DNA of 64,000 nucleotides from Pseudomonadota bacterium (GCA_029779845.1 JAKOZT010000073.1:124001-188000); one strand, 5' to 3'; shown: positions 17,039 through 36,888, numbered from the stretch's first letter. Made by a program: numbers and translations. Notes: generated by a model from the letters alone, not told the origin.

Positions 17039-17457
17039 ACCACCGTCAGCGTCACGTCGATGTTGCCGCGCGTCGCATTCGAGTAGGGGCAGACCTTGTG
17101 CGCGGCGTCGACCAGCGCCTGCGCATCCGCTTTCGACCAGCCCGGCACGCTGATCTGCATCGCCACCTGGATGCCGAAGCCGGCCGGGATCGGGCCGATG
17201 CCGACTTCGGCGGTGATCGAAGCGTCCGCCGGCACCTGCTTCTTCTGCTGGCCGGCGACGAACTTCATTGCGCCCATGAAGCAGGCCGAGTAGCCGGCCG
17301 CGAACATCTGCTCGGGGTTGGTGCCGTTGCCGTTGCCGCCCATCTCCTTGGGCGGGGCGAGCGTGACGCTGAGCTTGCCGTCGTCGGACTTGGACGAGCC
17401 TTCGCGGCCGCCGGTGGTGGTGGCGCGGGCGGTGTAGAGCACTTTTTCGAGGGCCAT
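17035..17457 (-). CDS. ohr: Organic hydroperoxide resistance protein (Ohr, OsmC superfamily)
   Basis: 140 residues, the normal Ohr length. Start ATG 17457 has AGGAGAA upstream; the longer frame is not needed. The peroxidatic cysteine is in [12 protein letters not shown] and the resolving cysteine in [13 protein letters not shown], the Ohr form of the motif rather than that of Osm[17 protein letters not shown] is the typical N-terminus. It reduces organic hydroperoxides with dihydrolipoyl-type reductants. No ohrR is adjacent, so regulation is not visible here. Confidence 0.93.
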   Translation of the reverse strand: MALEKVLYTARATTTGGREGSSKSDDGKLSVTLAPPKEMGGNGNGTNPEQMFAAGYSACFMGAMKFVAGQQKKQVPADASITAEVGIGPIPAGFGIQVAMQISVPGWSKADAQALVDAAHKVCPYSNATRGNIDVTLTVV

Positions 17458-17536
17458 GTGTTCTCCTGCTGACGGGTTGGGACGCCGACTGTCGCGCACG
17501 CCGCATGACCGTGCATGCGCCGGGGTGAAGCAGTGT

Positions 17537-19492
<1,956 letters not shown>

Positions 19493-19498
19493 GCGTGT

Positions 19499-20398
19499 TC
19501 AGGCCTTGTTCATGCGCTGCGCCAGCCTGGCAAGCGCATCGCGGGTCATCAGCAGCACTTCGTCGGCGCCCGCGCTGGTGGGCAGCCAGGCCACTTCCGC
19601 CTTCGGGAAGGCGCGTTCGAAGTGAGTCCGCTCGTGGCCGATCTCCAGCACCAGCACGCCGATGTCGCTGAGCCTGGCCGGCGCGTCGCGCAGGATGCGC
19701 CGCACCAGGTCCATGCCGTCGGCGCCGCCGGCCAGCGCCATCTGCGGCTCGGCGCGGTACTCGGGCGGCAGGGCCGCCATGCTCTCGCTGTTGACGTAGG
19801 GCGGGTTGCAGACGATCAGGTCGTAAGGGCCCTGGGCCTCGGCCAAGAGGTCGGACTTGAAGAGGCGGATGCGTTGGCCGAGCTGGTGCTTGTCGACGTT
19901 GATGCGCGCCACCGCCAGCGCGTCGTCCGAGAGGTCGCAGGCGTCGACGCTCACTTCGGGATAGGCCATCGCCGCGATCACCGCCAGGCTGCCGTTGCCG
20001 GTGCACAGGTCGAGCACGCGCTGCGTGCGGTCCGACAGCCAGGCGTCCAGCGTGCCTTCGCCCTCGCCGTCGGCGAGCAACTCGGCGATGTAGGAGCGCG
20101 GCACGATCACGCGCTCGTCGACGTAGAAGGGCACGTTCTGCAGCCACGCTTCCTGGGTCAGGTAGGCGGCGGGCTGGCGCGATTCGATGCGCTGCGTGAC
20201 CAGCGCGGTCGCTTTCGCGTCGTCCTCGGCCGACAGCTCGCGCTGCGCACGCGCTTCCAGCGCATCCAGCGGCAGCCCGAGCGCGGCGAGCACCAGCCAG
20301 GCGGCTTCGTCGAAGGCGTTGGTGGTGCCGTGGCCAAACGAAACGCCCGCCTGTTTGAGGCGGGCGCTTTGCGCGGTGATCAGGTCTATGAGTTTCAT
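19499..20398 (-). CDS. prmB: 50S ribosomal protein L3 N5-glutamine methyltransferase
   Basis: 299 residues. SAM-dependent methyltransferase of the PrmB/HemK class. The SAM loop is [16 protein letters not shown] (about 127-142) and the glutamine-binding NPPY motif is in [16 protein letters not shown]. The N-terminal helical domain ([17 protein letters not shown]) is the PrmB type, and the post-NPPY sequence favours PrmB over PrmC. It methylates a glutamine of ribosomal protein L3. The start overlaps the dapE stop by 4 bp, so it is the end of the dap operon. Confidence 0.92.
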   Translation of the reverse strand: MKLIDLITAQSARLKQAGVSFGHGTTNAFDEAAWLVLAALGLPLDALEARAQRELSAEDDAKATALVTQRIESRQPAAYLTQEAWLQNVPFYVDERVIVPRSYIAELLADGEGEGTLDAWLSDRTQRVLDLCTGNGSLAVIAAMAYPEVSVDACDLSDDALAVARINVDKHQLGQRIRLFKSDLLAEAQGPYDLIVCNPPYVNSESMAALPPEYRAEPQMALAGGADGMDLVRRILRDAPARLSDIGVLVLEIGHERTHFERAFPKAEVAWLPTSAGADEVLLMTRDALARLAQRMNKA

Positions 20399-21546
20399 GT
20401 GAGCAGCGCTTCGAGTGTGCGGCGGTAGATGTTCTTCAAGGGTTCGAGGCTCGCGGTCTCCACCCATTCGTCGATCTTGTGGATGCTGGCGTTCAGCGGC
20501 CCGAACTCGATGACCTGCGGGCAGATCCTGGCGATGAAGCGGCCGTCGGAGGTGCCGCCGGTGGTGGAGAGTTCGGTGGTCACGCCGGTCTCGGCGCGGA
20601 TCGCATTCGCGAGCGCTTCGGACAGCGTGCCCACCGGCGTCAGGAAGGGCTCGCCGCCCAGCGTCCAGGCCAGCTCGTAGTCGAGGCCGTGGTTGTCAAG
20701 CACTTCGTGCACGCGCGCCTTCAAGGAGTCCGGCGTCGACTCGGTGCAGAAGCGGAAATTGAAGTCCACCACCAGCGCGCCGGGGATCACGTTGCTGGCC
20801 CCCGTGCCGGCGTGGATGTTGGACATCTGCCAGCTGGTCGGCGGGAAGTAGGCATTGCCGCGGTCCCATTCGATCGCGGCGAGTTCGGCCAGCGCCGGCG
20901 CGGCGAGGTGGATCGGGTTCTTCGCCAGGTGCGGGTAGGCGATGTGGCCTTGCACGCCCTTGACCGTGAGCTTGCCCGAGAGCGAGCCGCGCCGGCCGTT
21001 CTTGACCATGTCGCCGAGCGTGTCCACCGAGGTCGGCTCGCCGACGATGCAGGCGTCGAGCCGGATGCCTTGGGCGCGCAGCCACTCGACCACGCGCACC
21101 GTGCCGTCGACGGCCGGGCCTTCTTCGTCGCTGGTCAGCAGGAAGGCCAGCGAGCCGCGGTGCGCGGGCCGCGCGGCGACGAACTCTTCGGTTGCCACCA
21201 CCATCGCCGCCAGCGAGCTCTTCATGTCGGCCGCGCCGCGGCCATGGAGCCTGCCGTCGCGGTGCGTGGGCACGAAGGGGTCGCTGCGCCACTGTTCCAG
21301 CGGGCCGGTGGGCACCACGTCGGTGTGGCCGGCGAAGGCGAGCAGCGGCGCGTTCGCATCGCTGCCGCGCCTGACGGCCCAGAGATTGGTGACGCGGAAA
21401 TCGTCCGGCCCCGACACGATGCTCTCGAACTCGAACCCCAACGGCGCGAGCCGCTCGCGGATCAGCGGCTGGCAGCCGCCGTCGTCGGGCGTCACCGAGC
21501 GGCAGGCGATCAACTGCTCGGCCAGATGCAGCGTGCGGTTGGTCAT
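20395..21546 (-). CDS. dapE: Succinyl-diaminopimelate desuccinylase
   Basis: 383 residues, an M20-type dinuclear zinc hydrolase. Metal and catalytic motifs are [38 protein letters not shown] and the C-terminal [15 protein letters not shown]. It cleaves N-succinyl-LL-diaminopimelate to succinate and LL-DAP in the lysine and peptidoglycan pathway. The start and the stop of pilU share one base (TGATG), and the stop overlaps prmB. Together with dapC and dapD upstream it supplies three steps of the succinylase branch. Confidence 0.95.
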   Translation of the reverse strand: MTNRTLHLAEQLIACRSVTPDDGGCQPLIRERLAPLGFEFESIVSGPDDFRVTNLWAVRRGSDANAPLLAFAGHTDVVPTGPLEQWRSDPFVPTHRDGRLHGRGAADMKSSLAAMVVATEEFVAARPAHRGSLAFLLTSDEEGPAVDGTVRVVEWLRAQGIRLDACIVGEPTSVDTLGDMVKNGRRGSLSGKLTVKGVQGHIAYPHLAKNPIHLAAPALAELAAIEWDRGNAYFPPTSWQMSNIHAGTGASNVIPGALVVDFNFRFCTESTPDSLKARVHEVLDNHGLDYELAWTLGGEPFLTPVGTLSEALANAIRAETGVTTELSTTGGTSDGRFIARICPQVIEFGPLNASIHKIDEWVETASLEPLKNIYRRTLEALLT

Positions 21547-22733
21547 CAAGGGCGCAAGAGACCCGACATCGTGCTGGTTTCTTCCCGCACGTCGAGCTGG
21601 ATGTCGGTGAAGGTCGGCTGGTCGTCCTGCTCTTCCTTCTTCGGCTGGATGCGCGACACCGGCGACATGTCGTTCTGCAGGCGCCACATCAGGTTGGTCG
21701 GCGAGTCGGCGTAGGCCAGGCCCTCGTCGCGCGTGATGATGTCGGTGGTGATCAGGCGCGCCAGATCCTGCTCGAAGGTCTGCGAGCCTTCGGCCAGCGA
21801 CTTCTCCATCGCTTCCTTCACGCCGGTGAAGTCGCCTTGTTCGATCAGTTCGGAGACGAGCTTGGTGTTGAGCATCACCTCTACCGCCGGCACGCGCCCG
21901 CCGGCCACCGCGCGCACCAGGCGCTGCGAGATGATGGACTTCAGGCCCGCCGCCAGGTCGGCCAGCAGCGCGGGGCGCGCCTCCGGCGTGTAGAAGGAAA
22001 GAATCCGCCCGAGCGCGTGGTAGGAGTTGTTGGCGTGCAGCGTCGACAGCACCAGGTGGCCCGACAGCGCGTACGAGATCGCCGAGGTCATGGTCTCGCG
22101 GTCGCGGATCTCGCCGATCATGATGCAGTCGGGCGCCTGGCGCAGCGCGTTCTTCAGGCCGACTTGCAGCGTGTTGGTGTCGCGCCCGACCTCGCGCTGG
22201 TTGACCACCGACTTCTTGTTGGTGAACAGGAACTCGATCGGATCCTCGATGGTCAGGATGTGCCCGGCCATCTGCTGGTTGCGCTGCTCCAGCATCGCCG
22301 CCAGCGTGGTGCTCTTGCCGGTGCCGGTGGCGCCCACCATCAGGATCAGGCCGCGCTTCTCGAGGATCAGGTTGTTGAGGATGCTCGGGACGTTCAGGCT
22401 CTCCAGCGTGGGGATCACGACCGGAATGCAGCGGAACACCGCCGCGATCGAGCCGCGCTGCTTGAAGCCCGAGAGCCGGAAGCTGCCCACGCCCGCCAGG
22501 CCGATGCTCATGTTCAGCTCGCCGGTGTCGTCGAGCTCTTCGAGCTGGCTGGGCGTCAGCAGCTCGGCGAGCAGCTGGCGCGGCTGCGAGTGCGTCAGCG
22601 GCTGGTCGGACAGCTGCAGCAGCTGCCCGTTGATCTTGATGAGGATCGGCGAATTGGCCGACAGGTACACGTCCGAAGCGTTCTTCTCCGCCATCAGGCG
22701 AAGCACGCGCTCCATGTTGCCGCCGTTGCTCAT
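21546..22733 (-). CDS. pilU: PilT/PilU-family type IV pilus retraction ATPase
   Basis: 395 residues. Walker A is [13 protein letters not shown], the Asp box is [13 protein letters not shown], Walker B is [15 protein letters not shown], and a His box is [19 protein letters not shown]. An N-terminal PAS-like part ([20 protein letters not shown]) and an extended C-terminus after [20 protein letters not shown] match PilU better than PilT. It hydrolyses ATP at the inner-membrane base of the pilus to help retraction. It is odd in lying inside the dap operon between dapD and dapE without other pil genes. Confidence 0.9.
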   Translation of the reverse strand: MSNGGNMERVLRLMAEKNASDVYLSANSPILIKINGQLLQLSDQPLTHSQPRQLLAELLTPSQLEELDDTGELNMSIGLAGVGSFRLSGFKQRGSIAAVFRCIPVVIPTLESLNVPSILNNLILEKRGLILMVGATGTGKSTTLAAMLEQRNQQMAGHILTIEDPIEFLFTNKKSVVNQREVGRDTNTLQVGLKNALRQAPDCIMIGEIRDRETMTSAISYALSGHLVLSTLHANNSYHALGRILSFYTPEARPALLADLAAGLKSIISQRLVRAVAGGRVPAVEVMLNTKLVSELIEQGDFTGVKEAMEKSLAEGSQTFEQDLARLITTDIITRDEGLAYADSPTNLMWRLQNDMSPVSRIQPKKEEQDDQPTFTDIQLDVREETSTMSGLLRP

Positions 22734-22771
22734 GCCGATCCTCCCGTTGCGTGTGTCGCGAGGCCGCGCGC

Positions 22772-23593
<822 letters not shown>

Positions 23594-23595
23594 GG

Positions 23596-24786
23596 TCAGC
23601 GGGCTTGGATGAAGGAAACGATGCGCTGGGCGGCTTCGAGGCACTCGTCGACGCCGGCGACCAGCGCCATGCGGATGCGGCCGGCCCCCGGGTTGACGCC
23701 GCCCGCTTCGCGCGCGAGCAGGCTGCCGGGCAGCACCGCCACATTGTATTGAGCGAGCAACTGCAAGGCGAAGGCTACGTCGTCGCCGCCCGGCGCGCCG
23801 GCCCAGAGGTAGAAGCCGGCGTCGGGCAGCGCGACATCCATCACGCCGGCCAGCAGCGGCGTCACCTGCGCGAACTTGGCGCGGTAGAGGTTGCGGTTCG
23901 CCACCACGTGGTCTTCGTCACCCCAGGCGGCGATGCTGGCCGCCTGCACCACCGGGCTCATCGCGCTGCCGTGGTAGGTGCGGTAGAGCAGGAAGGGCTT
24001 GAGGATCGCCGCGTCGCCGGCCACGAAGCCCGAGCGCATGCCGGGCACGTTGCTGCGCTTGGACAGGCTGGTCAGCACCACCAGGTTGCGGAAATCCTTG
24101 CGGCCGAGCTGCTGCGCCGCTTCCAGCGCGCCCAGCGGCGGCTCGTCGCGGAAGTAGATCTCGGAGTAGCACTCGTCGGAGGCGATCACGAAGCCGTGCC
24201 GGTCGCTCAGCTCGAAGAGCGTCTTCCATTCGGCCAGCGGCATCACCGCGCCGGTCGGGTTGCCCGGCGAGCAGACGTAGAGCAGCTGCGTGCGCGTCCA
24301 GACCTCGGCCGGCACGCTCGCCCAGTCGACCGCGAAGTTGCGCGACGCGTCGCTGTTGGCGTAGTGCGGCTGCGCGCCGGCCAGCAGCGCCGCGCCTTCG
24401 TAGATTTGATAGAACGGGTTCGGGCAGACCACGGTGGCGCCGGGCTTCGTCGGGTCTATCACCGTCTGCGCGAGTGCGAACAGCGCCTCGCGCGAGCCGA
24501 TCACCGGCAGCACCTGCGTGGCGGCGTCGAGCGTGACGCCGTAGCGGCGCTGCACCCAGGCGACACAGGCCTCGCGCAGGCGCGGTTCGCCGGCGGTGGC
24601 GGGGTAGCTGGCGAGGCCGGCGAGGTTGTCGGTGATCGCGCGCTTGATCAGCTCCGGCGTCGCGTGCTTGGGCTCGCCGATGCCCAGGCCGATCGGCTTG
24701 TACGCGGGGTTGGGGACGATGCCGCGTGTCAGCTCGCGCAGGCGCTCGAAGGGGTAGGGGTGCAGTTTCGCGAGCAGCGGGTTCAT
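23596..24786 (-). CDS. dapC: Succinyldiaminopimelate transaminase
   Basis: 396 residues, a fold-type I PLP aminotransferase. The PLP lysine is in [43 protein letters not shown] and the N-terminal [15 protein letters not shown] are typical of the DapC group. It converts N-succinyl-2-amino-6-oxopimelate and glutamate to succinyl-LL-DAP. The start shares a base with the queF stop (TGATG). The following genes dapD and dapE make the pathway call secure. Confidence 0.94.
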   Translation of the reverse strand: MNPLLAKLHPYPFERLRELTRGIVPNPAYKPIGLGIGEPKHATPELIKRAITDNLAGLASYPATAGEPRLREACVAWVQRRYGVTLDAATQVLPVIGSREALFALAQTVIDPTKPGATVVCPNPFYQIYEGAALLAGAQPHYANSDASRNFAVDWASVPAEVWTRTQLLYVCSPGNPTGAVMPLAEWKTLFELSDRHGFVIASDECYSEIYFRDEPPLGALEAAQQLGRKDFRNLVVLTSLSKRSNVPGMRSGFVAGDAAILKPFLLYRTYHGSAMSPVVQAASIAAWGDEDHVVANRNLYRAKFAQVTPLLAGVMDVALPDAGFYLWAGAPGGDDVAFALQLLAQYNVAVLPGSLLAREAGGVNPGAGRIRMALVAGVDECLEAAQRIVSFIQAR

Positions 24787-25262
24787 CACAGCAGGCCGGT
24801 TTGTGCCGCGTGCGCGGGCAGTTGCACCAGCGGCTGCGGCTTCCAGCCCTTCTTGCGGTGCTCGGCGACCACGTTGGTGTAGATCCCGCCGCGCACGTAC
24901 CACTTGGCGGTGATGCGCACGAAGCGCGGCTTCGTCGCCTTGACGATGTCGTCGAGGATGGTGTTGGTCACCTTCTCGTGGAACGCGCCTTCGTGGCGGT
25001 AGCTCCAGAAGTACATCTTCAGGCTCTTCAGCTCGACGCAGCGCTGGTCGGCGATCATGTCGATCGTGAAGTGCGCGAAGTCGGGCTGGCCGGTCAGTGG
25101 GCAGTGGCAGGTGAACTCGGGCACCTGGAACTGGATGACGTAGTCGCGCTCCGGCGCCGGGTTCGGGAAGACGTGCAGTTCCTTGCTCGGCGCGCTGGGC
25201 GGGTTGGGCGGCACGGGGCGCTGCTTGAGCGGCGGCGTCGCGGGGGTCTTCTTCGAAGGCAT
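24786..25262 (-). CDS. queF: NADPH-dependent 7-cyano-7-deazaguanine reductase (short QueF)
   Basis: About 158 residues from ATG 25262; a GTG at 25271 would add three. It reduces preQ0 to preQ1 in queuosine tRNA modification. The catalytic cysteine is in [17 protein letters not shown], and the QueF motif for NADPH is in [20 protein letters not shown]. This is the short, unimodular type. A Pro/Lys-rich N-terminal extension of about 30 residues is unusual for the family. It is the first gene of the operon leading into dapC. I see no preQ1 riboswitch upstream. Confidence 0.95.
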   Translation of the reverse strand: MPSKKTPATPPLKQRPVPPNPPSAPSKELHVFPNPAPERDYVIQFQVPEFTCHCPLTGQPDFAHFTIDMIADQRCVELKSLKMYFWSYRHEGAFHEKVTNTILDDIVKATKPRFVRITAKWYVRGGIYTNVVAEHRKKGWKPQPLVQLPAHAAQTGLL

Positions 25263-25324
25263 GGCGGACACGTCTGGAGAGGGATGGCGCGGGGCCGCGA
25301 TGCTATCATCCCGCCCCGCAGAGG

Positions 25325-25346
25325 ACCCGCGAAAGCGCGGGTTTTC
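25325..25346 (+). terminator. Terminator-like hairpin in the smc leader
   Basis: A 7-bp stem (ACCCGCG / CGCGGGT) with an AAAG loop is followed by TTTTC. It lies about 70 bp before the smc start and 16 bp after a TATCAT box at 25304-25309. This would give a very short terminated leader RNA, or an attenuator of smc. Promoter strength and function are not shown. Confidence 0.45.
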
Positions 25347-25412
25347 TCATATGAATCAAGGACTTGGCGAAAGGTCGACGCACCTCGACGCCGGGCATCA
25401 TCCCGCTCTCCC

Positions 25413-28928
<3,516 letters not shown>

Positions 28929-28941
28929 CGAGGATGCACGC

Positions 28942-29994
28942 ATGAGCCTGACCGTCGCCTTGGCCCTGTTCGGTGCGGCGGTGCTGGCGGCGATGGCCGC
29001 GCACCTGTGGTGGCAGGCGCGGCGCGCGCAGCCGCGGCGCGTGCTGCCGCCGAAAGCCGAGGCCGCGCGCGAGCCGGGCCTGGGCGAAGGCATCGAGCCG
29101 AGCTTCGATGCGCCGGTGGGCGAAGCGCCGGTCGAGACGCCGCCCGCCGAACTGCGCCCGGCGCGCCGCGCGCAGCCGCGCCTGGATGCGCTGATCGACG
29201 CGATCGCCACGCTGACGGTCGAGGTGCAGATCAGCGGCGAGATGGCGCTGACGCACCTGCCGCCCACGCACCGCGCCGGCAGCAAGCCGTTTTTCATCGA
29301 AGGCCTGAACGCGCTGACGAAGGAATGGGAGCCGCCCGCCGCCGGCCAGCGCTACGGCGAGTTCCAGGCCGGCGTGCAGCTCGCCAACCGCGGCGGCGCG
29401 CTCAACGAGATCGAGTACTCCGAGTTCGTGCAGAAGGTCGAGGCCTTCGCCGAAGCGGTCGGCGCGATGGCCGATTTCCCCGACATGCTCGAAGTGGTGG
29501 CGCGCGCCCGCGAGCTCGACACCTTTGCGGGCGAGCACGACGCGCAGCTCGCCGTGCACCTGCGCTCGCGCTCGGTGGCCTGGAGCGTCGGCTTCATCCA
29601 GCAGCATGCAGGGCGGCATGGCTTCGTGCCCGGCATCGTGCCGGGGCGGCTGGTGCTGCCCGGCAGCGAGGACGGCGCGCCGCCGGTGCTGACGCTGGCC
29701 TTCGACTCGCAGGCCGCGCTGGCCGACGACCCCAACCAGGCCGCGCTGCGCGACGTGACGCTGGCCTTCGACGTGCCGCAGACCGACCCCGCCGGCGAGC
29801 CCTTCATCGCCTGGCAGGCCAGCGCGCAGGCGCTGTCGCTGGGCATGGACGCGGCCATCGTCGACGACAACGGCAACCCGCTCGCGCCCGAGAGCTTCGC
29901 GATCATCGGCAGCGAACTGAAGACGCTGTACGACGCGCTCGAAGCGCGCGGCCTGCCGGCCGGCTCGGCGGCGGCGCGGCGGCTGTTCAGTTGA
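28942..29994 (+). CDS. zipA: Cell division protein ZipA-like
   Basis: 350 residues. One membrane helix at residues 3-24 is followed by a short basic segment, a variable acidic/Pro region to about residue 75, and a C-terminal FtsZ-binding-like domain (about 210-345, with WSVGFIQQHAGRHGFVPG and LTLAFDVPQTDPAGEPF). ZipA tethers FtsZ to the inner membrane at the septum. The protein diverges from the E. coli form but keeps its topology. Its place between smc and ligA is the common arrangement in Burkholderiales. Confidence 0.85.
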   Translation: MSLTVALALFGAAVLAAMAAHLWWQARRAQPRRVLPPKAEAAREPGLGEGIEPSFDAPVGEAPVETPPAELRPARRAQPRLDALIDAIATLTVEVQISGEMALTHLPPTHRAGSKPFFIEGLNALTKEWEPPAAGQRYGEFQAGVQLANRGGALNEIEYSEFVQKVEAFAEAVGAMADFPDMLEVVARARELDTFAGEHDAQLAVHLRSRSVAWSVGFIQQHAGRHGFVPGIVPGRLVLPGSEDGAPPVLTLAFDSQAALADDPNQAALRDVTLAFDVPQTDPAGEPFIAWQASAQALSLGMDAAIVDDNGNPLAPESFAIIGSELKTLYDALEARGLPAGSAAARRLFS

Positions 29995-33020
<3,026 letters not shown>

Positions 33021-33023
33021 CGC

Positions 33024-34703
33024 TCAGCGCTGCTGGCGCGAATCCTCCGGCAGCTCGGCCAGCTTGGAGTGGCGGATGCGCGTCTGCGACAGCGCGCCGG
33101 CCGAATCGAGGATGGGGTAGGCGATCGAGCAGATGTGCGAGTTGATGCGCTTGAGGTCGCTGATCAGGTCCAGGTGCAGCGAACTGGTCTCGATGCTCTG
33201 CGCGGTGTTGTCCTGCAATCGCGCGATGTGGCTGGCGGCGTACTCGCGCTCCAGGTCGCGGAAGCGCGCCTTCTCCTCCAGCAGCTTCTTCGCGTCGCGC
33301 ACGTGGCCGTCGAGGAACACGCTCATGCCCAGGCGCAGATTCGCCAGCAGCCGCTCGTGCAGGTGGCTGATCTCGGCCAGGCCGGCCTCGGAGAAGCTGC
33401 GGCTCTTGCGGATCTTCTTGTCCTCCACGTCCTGCAGCACGCGCTCGATCACGTCGCCGATCTGCTCCATGTTGATCGTGAACGAGAGGATGTCGGTCCA
33501 GCGCCGGCTCTCGCGCTCGGACAGCGCCTCGCGCGAGATCTGCGTCAGGTAGAACTTGATCGCCGAGTACAGCTCGTCGACGGTGTCGTCCATCTTGCGC
33601 AGCTGGCCGGCGAGCTCGAGGTCGTTGTGGCGGATCACCGGCAGGATGCCACGCATCATCGTCTCGACGACGTCGGCCTGGTGCAGCGCCTCGCGCGCCG
33701 CGCAGCTGATCGCCAGCGACGGCGTCTGCAGCGCCGAGGGGTCGAGGTGGCGCGGCCGGTCGGCGTCGATTCGGCGGGGGGGCTCGCGCAGCAGTCGGTC
33801 GAGGGCCCGGCCCACTATGCCCGTCAAGCTGATGAAGACCAGTCCTTTCACGACATTGAACGCGAGGTGGAACCACACGACCTGTTCGTGCGCGTTGCCG
33901 CCGGTCAGCTGCATCCAGACGTTCACCTGCGACGCCAGCGGAATCGCGGCTGCGATAGCGATGCCCTTGAAGATCAGGTTGCCCAGCGGCACGCGCCGCA
34001 CCTGCGGCGATGAGCCGCTCATCGCCAGCAGCGCGAGGACGCCGGTACCCAAGTTGGAGCCGAGCACCAGGCCCACTGCGACCGGAATCGTGACCAGCCC
34101 GGAAGCGGCCAGTGTCGCGGTCAGCAGCACGATCGCGAGGCTCGAGTACGACAACACCGTCAGCACGGCGCCGACGACGATGTTCAGCATCACGTCCGTA
34201 GGCAGAGCGACCAGCAGGCTGCGCACCGCGGGAGACTCGGTCAGCGGCCGTGTGGCATCGACGATCAGTTGCAGAGCCAGCGTGATCAGGCCGAGGCCGA
34301 TCAGCACGCGCCCGATACGCCCCATGCTGCTGTCCTGGCGGGTCGTGAACAGCACGACGCCGACGAAGATCAGCAACGGAGACACCCATGACAGGTCGAA
34401 CGAGAGCACGACCGCCATCAGCGCTGTGCCGATGTCGGCGCCCAGCATGACCGCGAGCGCCATGTTGGTCGCCACCAGGTTCTTGCCCACGAACGACGAG
34501 ACGATCAAGCAGGTAGCGTTGCTGGATTGCACGAGGCTGGTCACGCCCAGCCCCGCGAGCAGTGAACTCCAACGGTTGCTGAAGCTCTTCGCGAGGATGC
34601 CGCGCAGGTTCTCGCCGAACGCCCGCAGCATGCCGGTGCGCACGAGGTGCGTGCTCCACACCAGGAGCGCGATGGCGGCGAGCAGGTTGAGCAGGTGGAT
34701 CAA
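33024..34703 (-). CDS. Na/Pi cotransporter family protein with PhoU-like C-terminus
   Basis: 559 residues. About nine hydrophobic segments in the first 310 residues hold two PNaS repeats with the inverted QSSNATCLIV (about 58-67) and a weaker SYSSLAIVLL copy. Residues 340-545 are a helical PhoU-like cytoplasmic part (MRGILPVIRHNDLELAGQLR, DILSFTINMEQIGDVIERV). Likely imports phosphate with sodium or balances phosphate by export; the direction is uncertain in this family. It lies 3 bp from the Nudix gene in convergent orientation and directly downstream of the IclR regulator. Confidence 0.9.
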   Translation of the reverse strand: MIHLLNLLAAIALLVWSTHLVRTGMLRAFGENLRGILAKSFSNRWSSLLAGLGVTSLVQSSNATCLIVSSFVGKNLVATNMALAVMLGADIGTALMAVVLSFDLSWVSPLLIFVGVVLFTTRQDSSMGRIGRVLIGLGLITLALQLIVDATRPLTESPAVRSLLVALPTDVMLNIVVGAVLTVLSYSSLAIVLLTATLAASGLVTIPVAVGLVLGSNLGTGVLALLAMSGSSPQVRRVPLGNLIFKGIAIAAAIPLASQVNVWMQLTGGNAHEQVVWFHLAFNVVKGLVFISLTGIVGRALDRLLREPPRRIDADRPRHLDPSALQTPSLAISCAAREALHQADVVETMMRGILPVIRHNDLELAGQLRKMDDTVDELYSAIKFYLTQISREALSERESRRWTDILSFTINMEQIGDVIERVLQDVEDKKIRKSRSFSEAGLAEISHLHERLLANLRLGMSVFLDGHVRDAKKLLEEKARFRDLEREYAASHIARLQDNTAQSIETSSLHLDLISDLKRINSHICSIAYPILDSAGALSQTRIRHSKLAELPEDSRQQR

Positions 34704-34713
34704 GTCGGGAACC

Positions 34714-35514
34714 TCATGCCTTGGCGTGCAGCATCTGCGCGATCTGCGCCGCCGCGGCCTGCAGGCGCGGCAGGAACCGCTCGACCATCGTCGCGGCCGG
34801 CGTGCGCGCCGCCTGCCCGCTGACGTTCATCGCCGCGATCGCGCGGCCGGCGCGGTCGCGGATAGCCACCGACAGCGACACCAGGCCTTCCTCCAGCTCC
34901 TGGTCGACCACGCACCAGCCCTGCCGGCGCACGCGCGCCAGCTCGGCCTTCAGCGCCGCCACGTCGGTGAGGGTGCGCGCGGTGCGCGCCTGCGGCGGGT
35001 GGCGGCGCAGCAGATCGTCCAGCGCGGCCTCGTCGAGTTCGGCCAGCAGCGTGCGGCCCATCGAGGTGCAGGCGGCCGGCAGGCGGCTGCCGATGCCGAT
35101 GTTGATGCTCATGATCTTGTGCGTCGGCACGCGCAGCACGTAGACGATGTCGGCGCCGTCGAGCACCGCGGCCGAGCACGATTCCTTGACGTCCTCGACC
35201 AGCTTCTCCATCACCGGCTCGGCGAGGTTCCACAGCGGCAGCGAGGACAGGTAGGCGAAGCCGAGGTCGAGGATCTTTGGCGTCAGGCCGAAATGCCGGC
35301 CCTGGCTGCGCACGTAGCCCAGGCCTTCGAGCGTCAGCAGGATGCGGCGCGCGCCGGCGCGCGTCAGGCCGGTGCGCTGGGCGACTTCGGTCAGCGTCTG
35401 CTGCGGCGCGCGGGCGTCGAAGGAGCGGATCACCGCCAGGCCGCGCGCGAAGGACTGGACGTAGCTGTCGCCGGGGCGCGGGGCCGTGGCGAGGCTGGTC
35501 TCTGTGTCGGGCAT
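34714..35514 (-). CDS. IclR-family transcriptional regulator
   Basis: 266 residues. The N-terminal winged helix-turn-helix (TLTEVAQRTGLTRAGARRIL, about residues 40-59) is followed by the IclR effector domain with ESCSAAVLDGADIVYVLRVP, SRLPAACTSMGRTLLA and LSVAIRDRAGRAIAAMNVSG. The pattern is close to the PcaR/PcaU branch that controls aromatic acid breakdown, yet no such genes are adjacent. Its last codons lie 11 bp before the symporter start, so it may be cotranscribed with it, which is an unusual partner. Confidence 0.88.
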   Translation of the reverse strand: MPDTETSLATAPRPGDSYVQSFARGLAVIRSFDARAPQQTLTEVAQRTGLTRAGARRILLTLEGLGYVRSQGRHFGLTPKILDLGFAYLSSLPLWNLAEPVMEKLVEDVKESCSAAVLDGADIVYVLRVPTHKIMSINIGIGSRLPAACTSMGRTLLAELDEAALDDLLRRHPPQARTARTLTDVAALKAELARVRRQGWCVVDQELEEGLVSLSVAIRDRAGRAIAAMNVSGQAARTPAATMVERFLPRLQAAAAQIAQMLHAKA

Positions 35515-35558
35515 GCCCCAGTCTATCGCCCCGCGGCGGGGCTTCCGCCGGCGGGGTC

Positions 35559-36773
35559 TCAGAGCGCGGTCAGGCCGAGCGGGCGGCTCTCGCCGAACAC
35601 CGGCCCGTCCTCGGCGTCGAAGGCCGGCACCGCGCAGCCGCGGCCCTGGCGCTTGGCTTCGTAGAGCGCCTGGTCGGCGCGACGCAAGGCGTCGACGAGG
35701 GATTCGCCGGGCTGCAGCAGCACCACGCCGAAGCTCAGGCCCAGCGGCGCGGCGCCGCGTTCGGCGCGCCGCTGCGTCAGGCGCTCGACGATGCGGCCGG
35801 CGACGACGATCGCGTCGTCCACCGCCGCGGCCGGCAGCAGCACGGCGAACTCGTCGCCGCCCAGGCGCCCGGCGATGTCCTGCGTGCGCAGCGCTTCGTG
35901 CATGCAGCGGCCGACTTCGCGCAGCGCCTCGTCGCCGGCGGCGTGGCCGTGCTCGTCGTTGATGCGCTTGAAGTGGTCGACGTCGAGCATCATCAGCGTG
36001 CACGGCTCCTCCACGCCTTCGGCGAGCGCCTGCGCGGCCAGCTCGTGGAAGTGGCGCCGGTTCGGCACGTGCGTCAGCACGTCGATGTCGGCCAGGAAGC
36101 GCAGCTGGCGGTGCATCTCGCGCAGCTGCGATTCGCTGCGCTCGGCGGTCAGCATCAGCGCGAGGTAGACCAGCACCAGCGCCGAGACCACGATCACCAG
36201 CCCGCTGGCCAGCAGCAGGCCCTCGGCGACCGCGCCCTGCACCGGCGCGGTCAACGCGGCGGCGGCGCGCAGCGCGTGCAGCAGCGCGGCGGCGAGGCCC
36301 ACGCCCACCAGCATGCGCGTGGCGGCGCTGATGCGTGTTTCGGCCATGCGCCACACCAGCACGGCGCCGTACAGGTGCAGCACGAAGGAGCCGCCCGAGA
36401 ACGCGGCCACCCGCTCGGCCACCGAGCCGCCGGCGGCCCACACCGCCAGCCAGCCCAACCACACGGCGCCGAGCATCAGCGCGTCGGCCAGCGGCGGCAC
36501 GCGGCTCGGGTGGCGCGCGCTGAAGCGGCGCATGCCGCCCAGCACCACCACCGGCCATTGCAGCAGCAGCAGGTTGGCCAGCGGCAGCAGCTCGGGCGTG
36601 TCGTCGCGGAACATCTGCAAGAGGCAGCCCAGCGCGAGCAGCCACTGCGCCGCGATCCACCAGCCGAAGCCGCGGTAGGTGCGCTGCGTGCCGGCGTACA
36701 GCGTCATCACGCCGGCCGAGACGGCCACGGCGGCAACGCAGACGACGAGCAGGGTGGGCAGGTGCAGTGTCAT
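35559..36773 (-). CDS. Membrane diguanylate cyclase (GGDEF)
   Basis: 404 residues. About seven hydrophobic segments fill residues 1-210 and form an unassigned sensor region. The GGDEF domain (about 235-395) has the intact active site RLGGDEFAVL, substrate-binding LMMLDVDHFKRINDEHGH and DVLTHVPNRRHF. It should make cyclic-di-GMP from two GTP. A product-inhibition I-site RxxD five residues before GGDEF is not evident (RTQDIAGRLGGDEF has RTQD, at a slightly longer spacing). No EAL domain is present. Confidence 0.92.
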   Translation of the reverse strand: MTLHLPTLLVVCVAAVAVSAGVMTLYAGTQRTYRGFGWWIAAQWLLALGCLLQMFRDDTPELLPLANLLLLQWPVVVLGGMRRFSARHPSRVPPLADALMLGAVWLGWLAVWAAGGSVAERVAAFSGGSFVLHLYGAVLVWRMAETRISAATRMLVGVGLAAALLHALRAAAALTAPVQGAVAEGLLLASGLVIVVSALVLVYLALMLTAERSESQLREMHRQLRFLADIDVLTHVPNRRHFHELAAQALAEGVEEPCTLMMLDVDHFKRINDEHGHAAGDEALREVGRCMHEALRTQDIAGRLGGDEFAVLLPAAAVDDAIVVAGRIVERLTQRRAERGAAPLGLSFGVVLLQPGESLVDALRRADQALYEAKRQGRGCAVPAFDAEDGPVFGESRPLGLTAL

Positions 36774-36888
36774 GGCGGCGTGTCGGTCATTCTGGCCGCA
36801 GCGCGGCGTGCGTGTCCTGCCTCTTAAGGGGGATCGTTCTAGGGGTCTGGGAGAATCCTCGGCATCGTCAGCAAAGGAGATGCGCCGC

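Noticed and set aside
24780..25320. preQ1 riboswitch before queF
   Set aside because: The leader is short and GC-rich, with no preQ1 aptamer stem-loop and no A-rich tail. The hairpin seen there points toward smc on the opposite strand.
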